From contig DPLL01000161.1 in the NCBI GenBank assembly GCA_003542015.1, positions 1-8,158 of the forward strand: 8,158 nucleotides of DNA, in the 5' to 3' direction. The position numbers and the translations under genes were made by a program. The notes beneath the pieces are model-generated. The model was not told the origin of the DNA and ran no database searches. It saw nothing but the letters and a program-made list of their open reading frames with translations. The DNA is from Microcoleaceae cyanobacterium UBA9251 (GTDB lineage: Bacteria; Cyanobacteriota; Cyanobacteriia; Cyanobacteriales; Microcoleaceae). This document shows positions 1-6,206 of the stretch, one piece after another. Position 1 is the stretch's first letter. Each line of letters opens with the position of its first letter.

Positions 1-51
1 CGGTGCGGTTGGTGCGATCGCGCATAGCGGCCAAAGCAGTCAATTTGCTGT

Positions 52-408
52 TCAAGGAACTTGTCTGCGAGATTGTCTACTCCCAAATTCCAAATCTAAA
101 ATTTGACACAAAATTGCTAGAGTGAAGGTAGAATTGAGGAAAGATTGACCGTGCGACTGAGAAGAGATTGTTTGTAATTCCATCGGCACACTGGGTAAAG
201 GATCGTTGTCAACAAATTCCGATCGTCCCATTGCGAGCACTGTTGCCCCGCTAACAGGCTTATAATCGGTGTTGGCCAGGCTAAAACTGGGAATGAGACT
301 GACATTGTAATTTTGAATTAAGAAGTTTTTACCGTCGTGTAAAGCGGCAAATTGGAGGCTTCGCAGTCCCGGATCCACTGATAGTAATAGGGTATGAATT
401 CCTAATTT
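52..408 (-). CDS. Segment 5 of the broken gene: CHAT continuation, truncated before the catalytic residues
   Basis: This lies in the same frame as segment 4, directly after its TAA. It reads KLGIHTLLLSVDPGLRSLQF, AALHDGKNFLIQNYNVSLIP, then VLAMGRSEF and VPMELQTI, and ends in recognisable CHAT sequence at SFLNSTFTL. CHAT domains normally continue within about 20-30 residues to the His-containing HLATHG-like motif, and later to the catalytic Cys. Neither is present. From about position 118 downwards the reading becomes AILCQILDLEFGSRQ, which looks like translated intergenic DNA, and stops at TGA 52-54. A GTG at 376-378 could start a 108-residue peptide, but no ribosome binding site supports it. 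The catalytic half is missing, so no protease activity is expected. Confidence 0.75.
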   Translation of the reverse strand, partial: KLGIHTLLLSVDPGLRSLQFAALHDGKNFLIQNYNVSLIPSFSLANTDYKPVSGATVLAMGRSEFVDNDPLPSVPMELQTISSQSHGQSFLNSTFTLAILCQILDLEFGSRQSRRQVP

Positions 409-411
409 TTA
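409..411 (-). other. In-frame TAA stop inside the CHAT domain
   Basis: The codon before it completes LEKNL and the codon after it begins KLGIHTL, with no change of frame. Both sides match neighbouring pieces of the CHAT fold. One first-base change from CAA, GAA or AAA would produce this stop. Confidence 0.8.
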
Positions 412-1179
412 TAAGTTTTTTTCTAGGGTGGCGATCGACCATTTGTATAGTTGCTGAGCGGCGGCTAGATAACTGGTATTTTTGAGTTTTATGGGATTGG
501 TAATTTCATCGCGTAGCTTCTTGACGACGGGGAATAAAGCTGCTCTGTTGGCTGCGGTTACGCTGTAGTGAATCGGTTGTCCTACAGGAGGAACTAAGAT
601 TATTTCTAATTGTTCGTCTCGTGAGATTAGATAGATAATACCAGACCGCTTGCCGGTTTTTTGTTGGATGGTTTGTAAAGTTTGTTGGAATTGAGAAATC
701 AGGACGTTTTGCTCTGGGAGTTGGCCTTTTACTCCTAGATATTCTCCAAATTCTTGATTTCTAATTGTTTCGATTCCCCAGATGGTTTTTCCGAGGTTTT
801 TTTCCTCTAAAAGTCGATCTGGCGGCGGAGTGTATCCTAGAACTAAATTAGAAATAGGGTTGACTGTTCGTGGTTGTTTTGATTCTGGTGAAGATGCTAC
901 AATGCTGGGGGGTAATTGACTGGTAATACTTCGATCGATGGTTAAAATTCGATCGCTAATAATATCGGGATTGGCTAGCGGTGGAATTTTGGGGAGTTGA
1001 AAGTCTTCTGAATCGGGGGTTTTTGATTGCGGTGCGGGTGTGGCTGCGGGTGTGGGTGTCACGGGTGCGATCGCAGTTGATTCTGATACTAACTGTAGTG
1101 GCTGCGTTGCGATCGGAGTTGGAGTCGGAGTTACAACCGGAGTTGGAGACTCAGTTACAACCGGAGTCGCAGTCGGAAA
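409..1179 (-). CDS. Segment 4 of the broken gene: Thr/Pro linker and first part of the CHAT domain
   Basis: The segment begins with a low-complexity linker (TPVVTESPTPVVTPTPTP and similar) encoded by DNA with a 24-base repeat (GTTACAACCGGAGT at 1130 and 1154). After about 100 residues it becomes globular. LGKTIWGIETIRNQEFGEYL is followed by QQKTGKRSGIIYLISRDEQL, LVPPVGQPIHYSV and finally AAQQLYKWSIATLEKNL. This progression matches the N-terminal half of CHAT domains (caspase-HetF-associated-with-TPRs), in particular the QLYxWxIxPLE-like element before the protease core. The frame is closed by TAA at 409-411, and the same frame continues below it with clear CHAT sequence. An ATG at 1249-1251 gives a fortuitous signal-peptide-like start, but that stretch overlaps segment 3, which has the better family match there. 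Confidence 0.75.
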   Translation of the reverse strand, partial: FPTATPVVTESPTPVVTPTPTPIATQPLQLVSESTAIAPVTPTPAATPAPQSKTPDSEDFQLPKIPPLANPDIISDRILTIDRSITSQLPPSIVASSPESKQPRTVNPISNLVLGYTPPPDRLLEEKNLGKTIWGIETIRNQEFGEYLGVKGQLPEQNVLISQFQQTLQTIQQKTGKRSGIIYLISRDEQLEIILVPPVGQPIHYSVTAANRAALFPVVKKLRDEITNPIKLKNTSYLAAAQQLYKWSIATLEKNL

Positions 1180-2068
1180 AAGTGAGATTATTAGGAATAG
1201 TAATATTCCCGGTAATATCCGATCGCCCAATAGTAATCGAACTAAATTCATTTTGAATAAAACTCATTTCCGATGCTGTCAAATCCAAAGCCGCAGTATT
1301 ATTCTCATTCCCACCAACAACAATATTTTGTCCGGCTGTTGCGGGTTGCAGCGTTAGCGCATTAGTACCAGAAACTTCCCCAGAAAAATTAATTTCGCCT
1401 GCGGTGAGATTCAGGGGATGATTTCCTGCGGCTAAAGTTGAACCGAAAGCAATGGTTGCATTTCCCAGTCCAAAACTCACAGGAGCATTTAATGTCACCG
1501 GGCCGCTAAAACTAATATTATCATTAGTTGTATTGATATTTCCATGCAGCGCCACACTACCCGCGCCATTTTGAATAAAAGCACCGTCTAAATTGAGATT
1601 GTTTGCAATATTTATATTCCCAGTATTGCTAAGAGTGAGCCTACCGTTATTCGTGGTAGTTAAACTCTGTTTTAAATTAAAAGTATCACCAGCAATACCG
1701 ATATTACCAGCTACGTTAACCGCTGAATTAGCATTGATATTTTTGCCACTAATCTGCAACCAGCTTAAAGAAATAGAATTCCCTACAGCCCAGGTAAATG
1801 TAATATTACCACTTCCAGCATTTACCGTCAGATTGCTATTCCCGTCAACTGTATCATCAAAAGTAATACTGCTCCCCGCAAGAGTTGGATTATTGGCAAT
1901 TGTCACCGCATCTCCGTAAGTCTGACTAGCAGTTGTAGTGACATTTCCATTCAGTTGAGTTGTACCCCTAGCATTCGTCGTAAAACTGTTAGCGGTGACA
2001 GCATTAAATGTAGTTGTAGCAGCAGTGTTTATGATGAGATTTCCTAATGCTGTAGTGTTGCCGATCGC
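1151..2068 (-). CDS. Segment 3 of the broken gene: distal beta-helix
   Basis: Read from about 2068 this frame gives IGNTTALGNLIINTAA, SFTTNARGTTQLNG and ASQTYGDAVTIANN. These are characteristic of the distal part of cyanobacterial hemagglutinin-like proteins. It then continues with SSITFDDTVDGN and, near its end, EFSSITIGRSDITGNITI. The first ATG in frame is at 1904-1906, but homology-like sequence extends well upstream of it, so that ATG is not a real start. The residues after NNLTFS (DCDSGCN, then TGA at 1151-1153) are out of frame because of the A-run at 1177-1181 (T-run on the coding strand). Below that point the protein continues in the next frame as a Thr/Pro linker. No independent promoter or ribosome binding site was seen. 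Confidence 0.78.
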   Translation of the reverse strand, partial: AIGNTTALGNLIINTAATTTFNAVTANSFTTNARGTTQLNGNVTTTASQTYGDAVTIANNPTLAGSSITFDDTVDGNSNLTVNAGSGNITFTWAVGNSISLSWLQISGKNINANSAVNVAGNIGIAGDTFNLKQSLTTTNNGRLTLSNTGNINIANNLNLDGAFIQNGAGSVALHGNINTTNDNISFSGPVTLNAPVSFGLGNATIAFGSTLAAGNHPLNLTAGEINFSGEVSGTNALTLQPATAGQNIVVGGNENNTAALDLTASEMSFIQNEFSSITIGRSDITGNITIPNNLTFSDCDSGCN

Positions 2069-2784
2069 ACTGTGCTGCTATTAATAGATATCCCCGGATT
2101 ATTAAATGTCCAGTTTCCGCCAGTACCATTGAGAGTAATATTTCCTGCGACAGTCGATTCCACTATGCTGGTGTTATCAATAGATATCCCTGTATTATTA
2201 AATGTCCCGTTCCCGCCAGTACCGTTGAGAGTAATATTCCCTGCCCCGGTCCATCGCACTATGCTAGTACCATTAATATTAATTCCGGTGTTGTCGCTTC
2301 CAGTTCCGCTACCAGTTCCTGTCAGGCTAATATTTCCATTGAGCGATCGAACTGTGCTGGTATTATCGACAAATATCCCTATATTGCTACTTGTGCCATT
2401 CACACCAGTTCCAGTCATAGTAATACTACCTGTTCCCGTGGATTCCACCACAGCATTGGAGAACAAATAAATCCCTTCTCCAGTCCCGTTACCGCTACCA
2501 GTCAAAATGATATCGCCATCCACTGAACTTATCCTAGGGCCACGTAAAAGTATTCCCGAACTATTAAGACTGCTACCGCGAGTTCCATTGAGAGTAATAC
2601 TCCCGATCCCAGTAGTTTGCAATGTGCTAGCAGCATCCACGGAAATACCAATATTGGTTGTGATATTTCCTGCAACACCATTCAGGTTAATGTTCCCACC
2701 TCCGGCATTAATTGTACTTCCCTGGATCTCAATTCCATTCCCCAAAACAGCATTCCCCCGACCATTCCCCAGGAAAATTCCCCG
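2044..2784 (-). CDS. Segment 2 of the broken gene: beta-helix repeats
   Basis: This frame picks up where segment 1 goes out of frame and reads FLGNGRGNAVLGNGIEIQGS, typical Gly/Asn-rich beta-helix sequence. It contains internal repeats of about 32 residues carrying GNITLNGTGGN and NTGISIDNTSIVES. Two adjacent copies are also recognisable at DNA level with a 96-base period, for example AATAGATATCC at 2083 and 2179. Such solenoid repeats build the extracellular shaft of TpsA proteins, and copy number is expected to vary. The segment has no start signal or signal peptide of its own, and its final residues (ATLQH) are out-of-frame sequence following the change at 2060-2072. I therefore see it as part of the fusion and not as a separate gene. 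Confidence 0.78.
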   Translation of the reverse strand, partial: RGIFLGNGRGNAVLGNGIEIQGSTINAGGGNINLNGVAGNITTNIGISVDAASTLQTTGIGSITLNGTRGSSLNSSGILLRGPRISSVDGDIILTGSGNGTGEGIYLFSNAVVESTGTGSITMTGTGVNGTSSNIGIFVDNTSTVRSLNGNISLTGTGSGTGSDNTGININGTSIVRWTGAGNITLNGTGGNGTFNNTGISIDNTSIVESTVAGNITLNGTGGNWTFNNPGISINSSTVRSATLQH

Positions 2785-4370
2785 TTTGTATTAATCGTAG
2801 AGTTCAGGATATTTAGAACACCACCATTGTTATCAATATCAGCATTTAGAGTAAAATTGCCTCCCTGATTTGTGATATTATTAATATTAATATTATTAGC
2901 ATTCAGAGTCAAGGAATTACTATTAGCCCAAGAAACCGGAGCGCTGACTGTAATATCGCCTTGACCCAGAAAAGCAGACGCAGTAGAAATAGTCACATTT
3001 CCAAAATCTAGCTGTGTTTGTAGCGTCGTATTCTTAATCGTAGAAGTAGCCGCAAAGGGAGTAAATACTCCCCCTAATGTACCGCCACCTGCATTCGCAC
3101 CTGTGCTAATAGTGATATCAGTAGGATCTAACAATAAGGTGCCAGCAATCCCAAAGGGCGATCGCAAATCAACTAATCCTTGAAAATCCAGCGATTGCTT
3201 TCCCGACACTTCCACAAAGCCGCCATTACCCGACACCAAGCCACCTCTCGCCGTGATATTCCCATTAAAGCGAGTAGTTTCATCAGCCCAAACTATGACT
3301 CGCCCGCCATTCCCATTACCCACAGCACCAGCATTAATCATCGAATCAGCGCTCACAAAAGTCCGCGCCGCATTGGGCACAATCCCCAAACCCTGATAAT
3401 CTCCCCCAATCAGTACAGTACCGCCACCGTTGATACTATAAGCATTGATATTGTCAGTAATAATACTTACTTTTTCGCCTAATATATTTACAGTACCGCC
3501 AGTATTACCAGAGACATTGAGATTACCAGAGGCGATCGCATTTCCCGCAATTACCGGCACAGCAATATTCCCCGTCAACACCACTTCACCCTGTGGATTT
3601 ACCGTCAAACCCGTTGCTTGTGCTACGCCTTTTCCTGTTAGCAATTCCGGCAAAGATAACACAGGCTGCGTCAAATTATGCGGCAAGGAACCTTGGTTAG
3701 CTGTCGGCTGAACCTCCAAACTCAGCAAATTCCCAGCTTGAGAGATCCGCACCAAATTTTGACCTGGTACTGCCATCATGGTAATATTGCCACTAGGCGC
3801 ATTTAACTGGCCAATATTAACAACATTACCGCCAATCAAACTCAAACTTTGACCATAACCAACCGTCAAATTCCCTGCATTAACAATGCTTCCAGGCTGC
3901 AAATTAGTAAAAGTAAAACTATTTGGATTTCCAATTAAACTGGCCCAATTGTTATTGCCGATCGCACTCAACCACTGATTACCACCAAAACCAATCCCTG
4001 TCGCCGTAGTAGCACTAAAAGAACCAGGCACATTCAGCGTCGCATTCTGACCAAAAATTATGCCCGACGGATTCATTAAAAATAAATTAGAATTGCCACC
4101 AGTAACTTGAATCCATCCATTGATTAACGAAGGATTACCACCATTAATCCGTCCCAGAATATTTTGAATATTAGGATTAGTCAAAAAATTAGCAATTTGA
4201 CCTTCCCTGAGATTGAACTGAGTAAAACTATGAAAAAGATTAGCCTTGTCTCCGCTGAAAGAACCCCCAGAAATGTCGTAGCGATTACCGTTGGGAGTAA
4301 CGAGAGTATTCGTACCATCCGGTGCTGGGCTGATGGGTTGCGCCTTGGCGGGGGAAGTCGCGACACTCAA
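2682..4370 (-). CDS. Segment 1 of the broken gene: TPS secretion domain and start of beta-helix
   Basis: This is the longest open stretch of the broken gene (562 codons from a TTG at 4368-4370). Residues about 20-130 form a hemagglutination-activity/TPS domain. It contains the NPNI motif at 65-68, ILGRINGG at 71-78 and the hallmark NPSGIIFG at 100-107, followed by GSFSATTA. Beyond that lies a Gly/Asn-rich beta-helix with motifs such as GNGGFVEVSGKQ. In TpsA proteins the TPS domain is the address for export through the partner TpsB pore. The TTG start would leave only about ten residues before an AKA/Q signal-peptidase-like site. The hydrophobic core (IKWLFIVSWLSVA) is encoded just upstream in the same frame, so the real start is probably the ATG at 4423-4425, which is now out of frame. 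The last ~35 residues, after NTNGE, are out-of-frame sequence caused by the change at 2780-2783. Confidence 0.85.
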   Translation of the reverse strand: MSVATSPAKAQPISPAPDGTNTLVTPNGNRYDISGGSFSGDKANLFHSFTQFNLREGQIANFLTNPNIQNILGRINGGNPSLINGWIQVTGGNSNLFLMNPSGIIFGQNATLNVPGSFSATTATGIGFGGNQWLSAIGNNNWASLIGNPNSFTFTNLQPGSIVNAGNLTVGYGQSLSLIGGNVVNIGQLNAPSGNITMMAVPGQNLVRISQAGNLLSLEVQPTANQGSLPHNLTQPVLSLPELLTGKGVAQATGLTVNPQGEVVLTGNIAVPVIAGNAIASGNLNVSGNTGGTVNILGEKVSIITDNINAYSINGGGTVLIGGDYQGLGIVPNAARTFVSADSMINAGAVGNGNGGRVIVWADETTRFNGNITARGGLVSGNGGFVEVSGKQSLDFQGLVDLRSPFGIAGTLLLDPTDITISTGANAGGGTLGGVFTPFAATSTIKNTTLQTQLDFGNVTISTASAFLGQGDITVSAPVSWANSNSLTLNANNININNITNQGGNFTLNADIDNNGGVLNILNSTINTNGEFSWGMVGGMLFWGMELRSREVQLMPEVGTLT

Positions 4371-4441
4371 CCAGCTAACTATGAATAGCCATTTAATCCA
4401 AGACAGTTTATAATCTACTATTCATTTTTTCGCTGCTTTTT

Positions 4442-4470
4442 ATATTAAAACATAACTCTAATCTTGTCAA
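4442..4470 (-). promoter_or_regulatory. Sigma-70-type promoter for the broken TpsA-CHAT gene
   Basis: On the minus strand a consensus -35 TTGACA (4465-4470) is followed by exactly 17 bases and the -10 hexamer TAATAT (4442-4447, four of six consensus bases). A second TTGACA lies 7 bases upstream (4472-4477). Transcription would begin near 4435, only about 10 bases before the ATG at 4423-4425, leaving almost no room for a Shine-Dalgarno sequence; none is evident. The promoter looks intact although the gene downstream is not. Confidence 0.6.
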
Positions 4471-4547
4471 GTGTCAATAGGTATAAATTTAATTAAATTT
4501 TCCAATCCCAAAAATAAGTAAGCCTACCTAAAAAAAATAGAATACCC

Positions 4548-4582
4548 AGATACCCGCAGCACTTTAAGTGCTGGGGGTATCT
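4548..4582. repeat. 35-base near-perfect palindrome
   Basis: The arms AGATACCCGCAGCACTT (4548-4564) and AAGTGCTGGGGGTATCT (4566-4582) pair with a single G/G mismatch around one central base. As RNA this would be a long hairpin with a small TTTAA loop. It sits between divergently transcribed genes and is not followed directly by a T-run on either strand: on the minus strand an eight-T run begins 11 bases beyond the stem. A conventional terminator is therefore unlikely. Hairpins of this kind occur at IS200/IS605 ends, but no intact transposase is present. Confidence 0.7.
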
Positions 4583-4935
4583 CACAAAAATTGCAGTTTT
4601 CCGATCGCTCAAGCACGCCATTTGTCCAGGGAATAACAGACAAATTAATCCCGCAAACTAGAGTGAGGCTAAGATATTCCCGGTACAATTCCTAAAAACA
4701 GTTGTGAACAACGGAGCTCAGGCATTGAGAGATGAGGTTAAAATAGCGCAGGTGAGTTATAAAACATCTCCAACCCATCCTCGGATTCACTAAATGCTGA
4801 GCCACAACTCGCCAGCCATATTTTTTGGCGATATACAAAACATTGACAGAACTCGACTGTCGCAAACTTTATATTTTTCAGATGATCTTTACCAAAAATT
4901 CATAAAGCATCAGTAACATCTTGTATGTATGATTG

Positions 4936-5100
4936 ATGAAAGCTAATACTTGTAAGTATTGCAGTCAACTTGAGACTGCTGCCAACAGCAATAAATGTAG
5001 TATTTGAGAAATAAGACGGGCTGAAAATCTTGCTGGTACTGATGGAAAGTGTGGCAGTCTGGCATCAGTGAAAACTCGGAGAGTAATGGCAAGTCATTGA
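4936..5100 (+). pseudogene. Possible small zinc-ribbon frame interrupted by TGA
   Basis: From the ATG at 4936-4938 the frame reads MKANTCKYCSQLETAANSNK and then CSI before a TGA at 5005-5007. It continues open for 30 more codons (EIRRAENLAGTDGKCGSLAS, then VKTRRVMASH) to TGA at 5098-5100. The first CxxC and the final CSI followed by a stop suggest a CxxC-CxxC zinc ribbon whose last Cys codon (TGT or TGC) became TGA. It could be a remnant of a small zinc-ribbon protein or of the C-terminus of an IS605-type TnpB. No Shine-Dalgarno sequence is obvious. I do not recognise the family, and chance is a real alternative. Confidence 0.25.
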
Positions 5101-5264
5101 CTCAAAGACACACATACCCAAGGACACACATAGCTGATACCGATTTGTCGAGCTACTTTTCACGCCAAGGCGATCGTCCCGTTGATGAGAGCAGGATAGC
5201 GATCGCCCCCCTCTAGTCCAGCTTGCTGCCAGCATTCGCAGTCTCAACACCCAACTATAAATAC

Positions 5265-5270
5265 AGGAGG
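5265..5270 (+). promoter_or_regulatory. Ribosome binding site of the PEP-CTERM gene
   Basis: A perfect AGGAGG lies 10 bases before the ATG at 5281. This fixes the start in preference to internal ATGs, and the resulting N-terminus is a complete signal peptide. Confidence 0.75.
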
Positions 5271-5280
5271 ATCCAGGGTT

Positions 5281-6081
5281 ATGAATACATCTACCTTCGT
5301 CAAAAAAACATCGTTCACAGTCGCCAGCTTAGTAACCACAATTTTGCTAGGCATCAGCGCACCCGCTCAAGCTTTTATGTTTGGGACAAGTGGCATCCAG
5401 TTCGATCAAGATACAACCGTAAACTTTACATTCGATCAATCTCACGGAGCATACCAGTCCAGCTTGTGGGTAGCCCAAGGCCAGTCGGAAAACACTGGCT
5501 ACAGCAACATAGCCAGCCTATTTTACGAGGTCAAACCCTCAGATAACGGCTCGGAAAATGACTCGAAGGGAACCTTTGGCAACGCAGTCACCTCCAACAA
5601 TGGCTCGATGGACCAAACTTTCAGATTTTTGAAGGATCAAGTTTACGCCCTCCTGCTGTGGAGCGACAGTGGCACCGGCAGACAATTCGAGCAGTATGCC
5701 TCCTCAAGTACCTTCATGAACAGCCCCGAATGGTGGGCCGCCACCAGCCAATTCCGCAGAAGTGAGTGTTTGGTGGCTGGTTGTCAGCAAGCCGTGTTTG
5801 GCGACTTTAGCCTCAACTACAACTCCACGGCTCCATTTAGCGCCGTCAACGGCGGTAGGAGCCTAGAGCAATTTTCATCGGTGACGATGGCCCAACTGCT
5901 TCAGGGCATAAAAATCTCCTTCGACGATGGCGGAAATGGAAATGATGTTGACTTTCAAGACTTTAGCGTCACGGCTCAGGCGGTTCCCGAACCAATCTCA
6001 GTCTTGGGTACTATCCTGGGGATCGGGGCTTTGGGCGCGGCGCGATCGCAAAAAAAGCGACATCAGCAACAGCCAAAATAA
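5281..6081 (+). CDS. Secreted PEP-CTERM sorting-domain protein
   Basis: A 266-residue exported protein of unknown function. Residues 1-31 form a Sec signal peptide: basic KK at 8-9, a hydrophobic core, and an APAQA cleavage site before F32. The mature part is rich in Ser, Asn, Gly and aromatic residues, with FTFDQSHGAYQSSLWV, FYEVKPSDNG and the late motif ISFDDGGNGNDVDFQDFSVT. The C-terminus has the complete PEP-CTERM signal: VPEP at 235-238, a hydrophobic segment to about 254, and a basic tail RSQKKRHQQQPK. In families with this signal an exosortase (EpsH/Xrt) cleaves near PEP and directs the protein to the surface or extracellular polymer. A Cys pair lies in ECLVAGC. Homologous beta-sandwich-like PEP-CTERM proteins are common in cyanobacteria. 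The gene is intact and in the same direction as atpB, 125 bases upstream of it, but probably not co-regulated with it. No exosortase gene is in the window. Confidence 0.88.
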   Translation: MNTSTFVKKTSFTVASLVTTILLGISAPAQAFMFGTSGIQFDQDTTVNFTFDQSHGAYQSSLWVAQGQSENTGYSNIASLFYEVKPSDNGSENDSKGTFGNAVTSNNGSMDQTFRFLKDQVYALLLWSDSGTGRQFEQYASSSTFMNSPEWWAATSQFRRSECLVAGCQQAVFGDFSLNYNSTAPFSAVNGGRSLEQFSSVTMAQLLQGIKISFDDGGNGNDVDFQDFSVTAQAVPEPISVLGTILGIGALGAARSQKKRHQQQPK

Positions 6082-6206
6082 CAAATCAGCAGCCCATACA
6101 AATCTAAATAGTGAGTCTGTTCAGTGGTACTCTGAGAAATAGCATTTCTAAATGTTAAGAGTTTTTCCAATATCGGAAAAATAGCATCCTAACAAAGGCA
6201 CTATTC
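6082..6206 (+). promoter_or_regulatory. Leader region upstream of atpB with two small dyads
   Basis: This holds AGAAAT/ATTTCT (6135-6149) and TTTTTCC/GGAAAAA (6162-6181, six-base loop), plus a direct repeat AAATAGCAT at 6137 and 6179. An AAAGG at 6194-6198, eight bases before the ATG, is a plausible ribosome binding site. No convincing promoter hexamers were found, and neither dyad is followed by a T-run, so I do not call a terminator. Confidence 0.4.

Larger units (their letters stand above)
52..4425 (-). pseudogene. Broken TpsA-type filamentous hemagglutinin fused to a C-terminal CHAT domain
   Basis: When intact this would be an exported giant adhesin-like protein: a TPS domain recognised by an outer-membrane TpsB/FhaC transporter, then a beta-helical shaft, a Pro/Thr linker and a caspase-like CHAT domain. 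The parts appear in the expected order and one strand but in different frames. The visible lesions are a frame change just after the ATG at 4423-4425 (about 4408-4413), one at 2780-2783, one at 2060-2072, one at 1177-1181, and an in-frame TAA at 409-411. CHAT similarity fades near 118, and the frame ends at TGA 52-54. From ATG to the last recognisable CHAT residue is roughly 1,430 codons. TpsA-like proteins ending in CHAT domains are known in cyanobacteria, so the joining of these pieces is supported by family knowledge as well as continuity. No tpsB gene is visible. The main alternative is that some indels are sequencing errors, but the stop plus the lost C-terminus argue for real decay. Confidence 0.82.
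4471..5264. other. Spacer between divergent genes, with dyads but no convincing intact gene
   Basis: About 790 bases. All plus- and minus-strand frames are short and unlike known proteins. The region holds a 35-base palindrome (4548-4582), interleaved dyads (4701-4830), two small hairpins (4945-4960 and 4961-4979), a dyad at 5038-5069 and a GACACACATA direct repeat (5107 and 5123). Two HIP1-like sites at 5169-5176 and 5200-5207 also form an inverted pair. The promoter of the downstream PEP-CTERM gene should be here, but I could not identify a convincing -35/-10 pair. Confidence 0.5.

Noticed and set aside
1177..1251. ATG at 1249-1251 giving a signal-peptide-like N-terminus for a separate secreted CHAT protein
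   Set aside because: The same DNA in the other frame encodes EFSSITIGRSDITGNITI, a good match to the distal part of hemagglutinin-like proteins, so the hydrophobic stretch is likely a frame coincidence. No ribosome binding site was seen.
2072..2868. Several plus-strand open frames rich in Pro, Val and Leu
   Set aside because: They are antisense to the repetitive beta-helix, with low-complexity composition and no start signals or recognisable motifs.
4548..4582. Intrinsic terminator
   Set aside because: Both neighbouring genes point away from it, and no T-run follows the stem directly on either strand.
5065..5250. Minus-strand 61-codon frame upstream of the PEP-CTERM gene
   Set aside because: No ribosome binding site, no recognisable motif, and it lies across dyads and HIP1 sites.
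5256..5261. TATAAA as the -10 of the PEP-CTERM gene
   Set aside because: It ends only four bases before the ribosome binding site, which would place the transcript start in or after it, and no -35 lies at proper spacing.
6162..6181. Terminator of the PEP-CTERM gene
   Set aside because: The stem is short and AT-rich and is followed by ATAGCATCC with no T-run.
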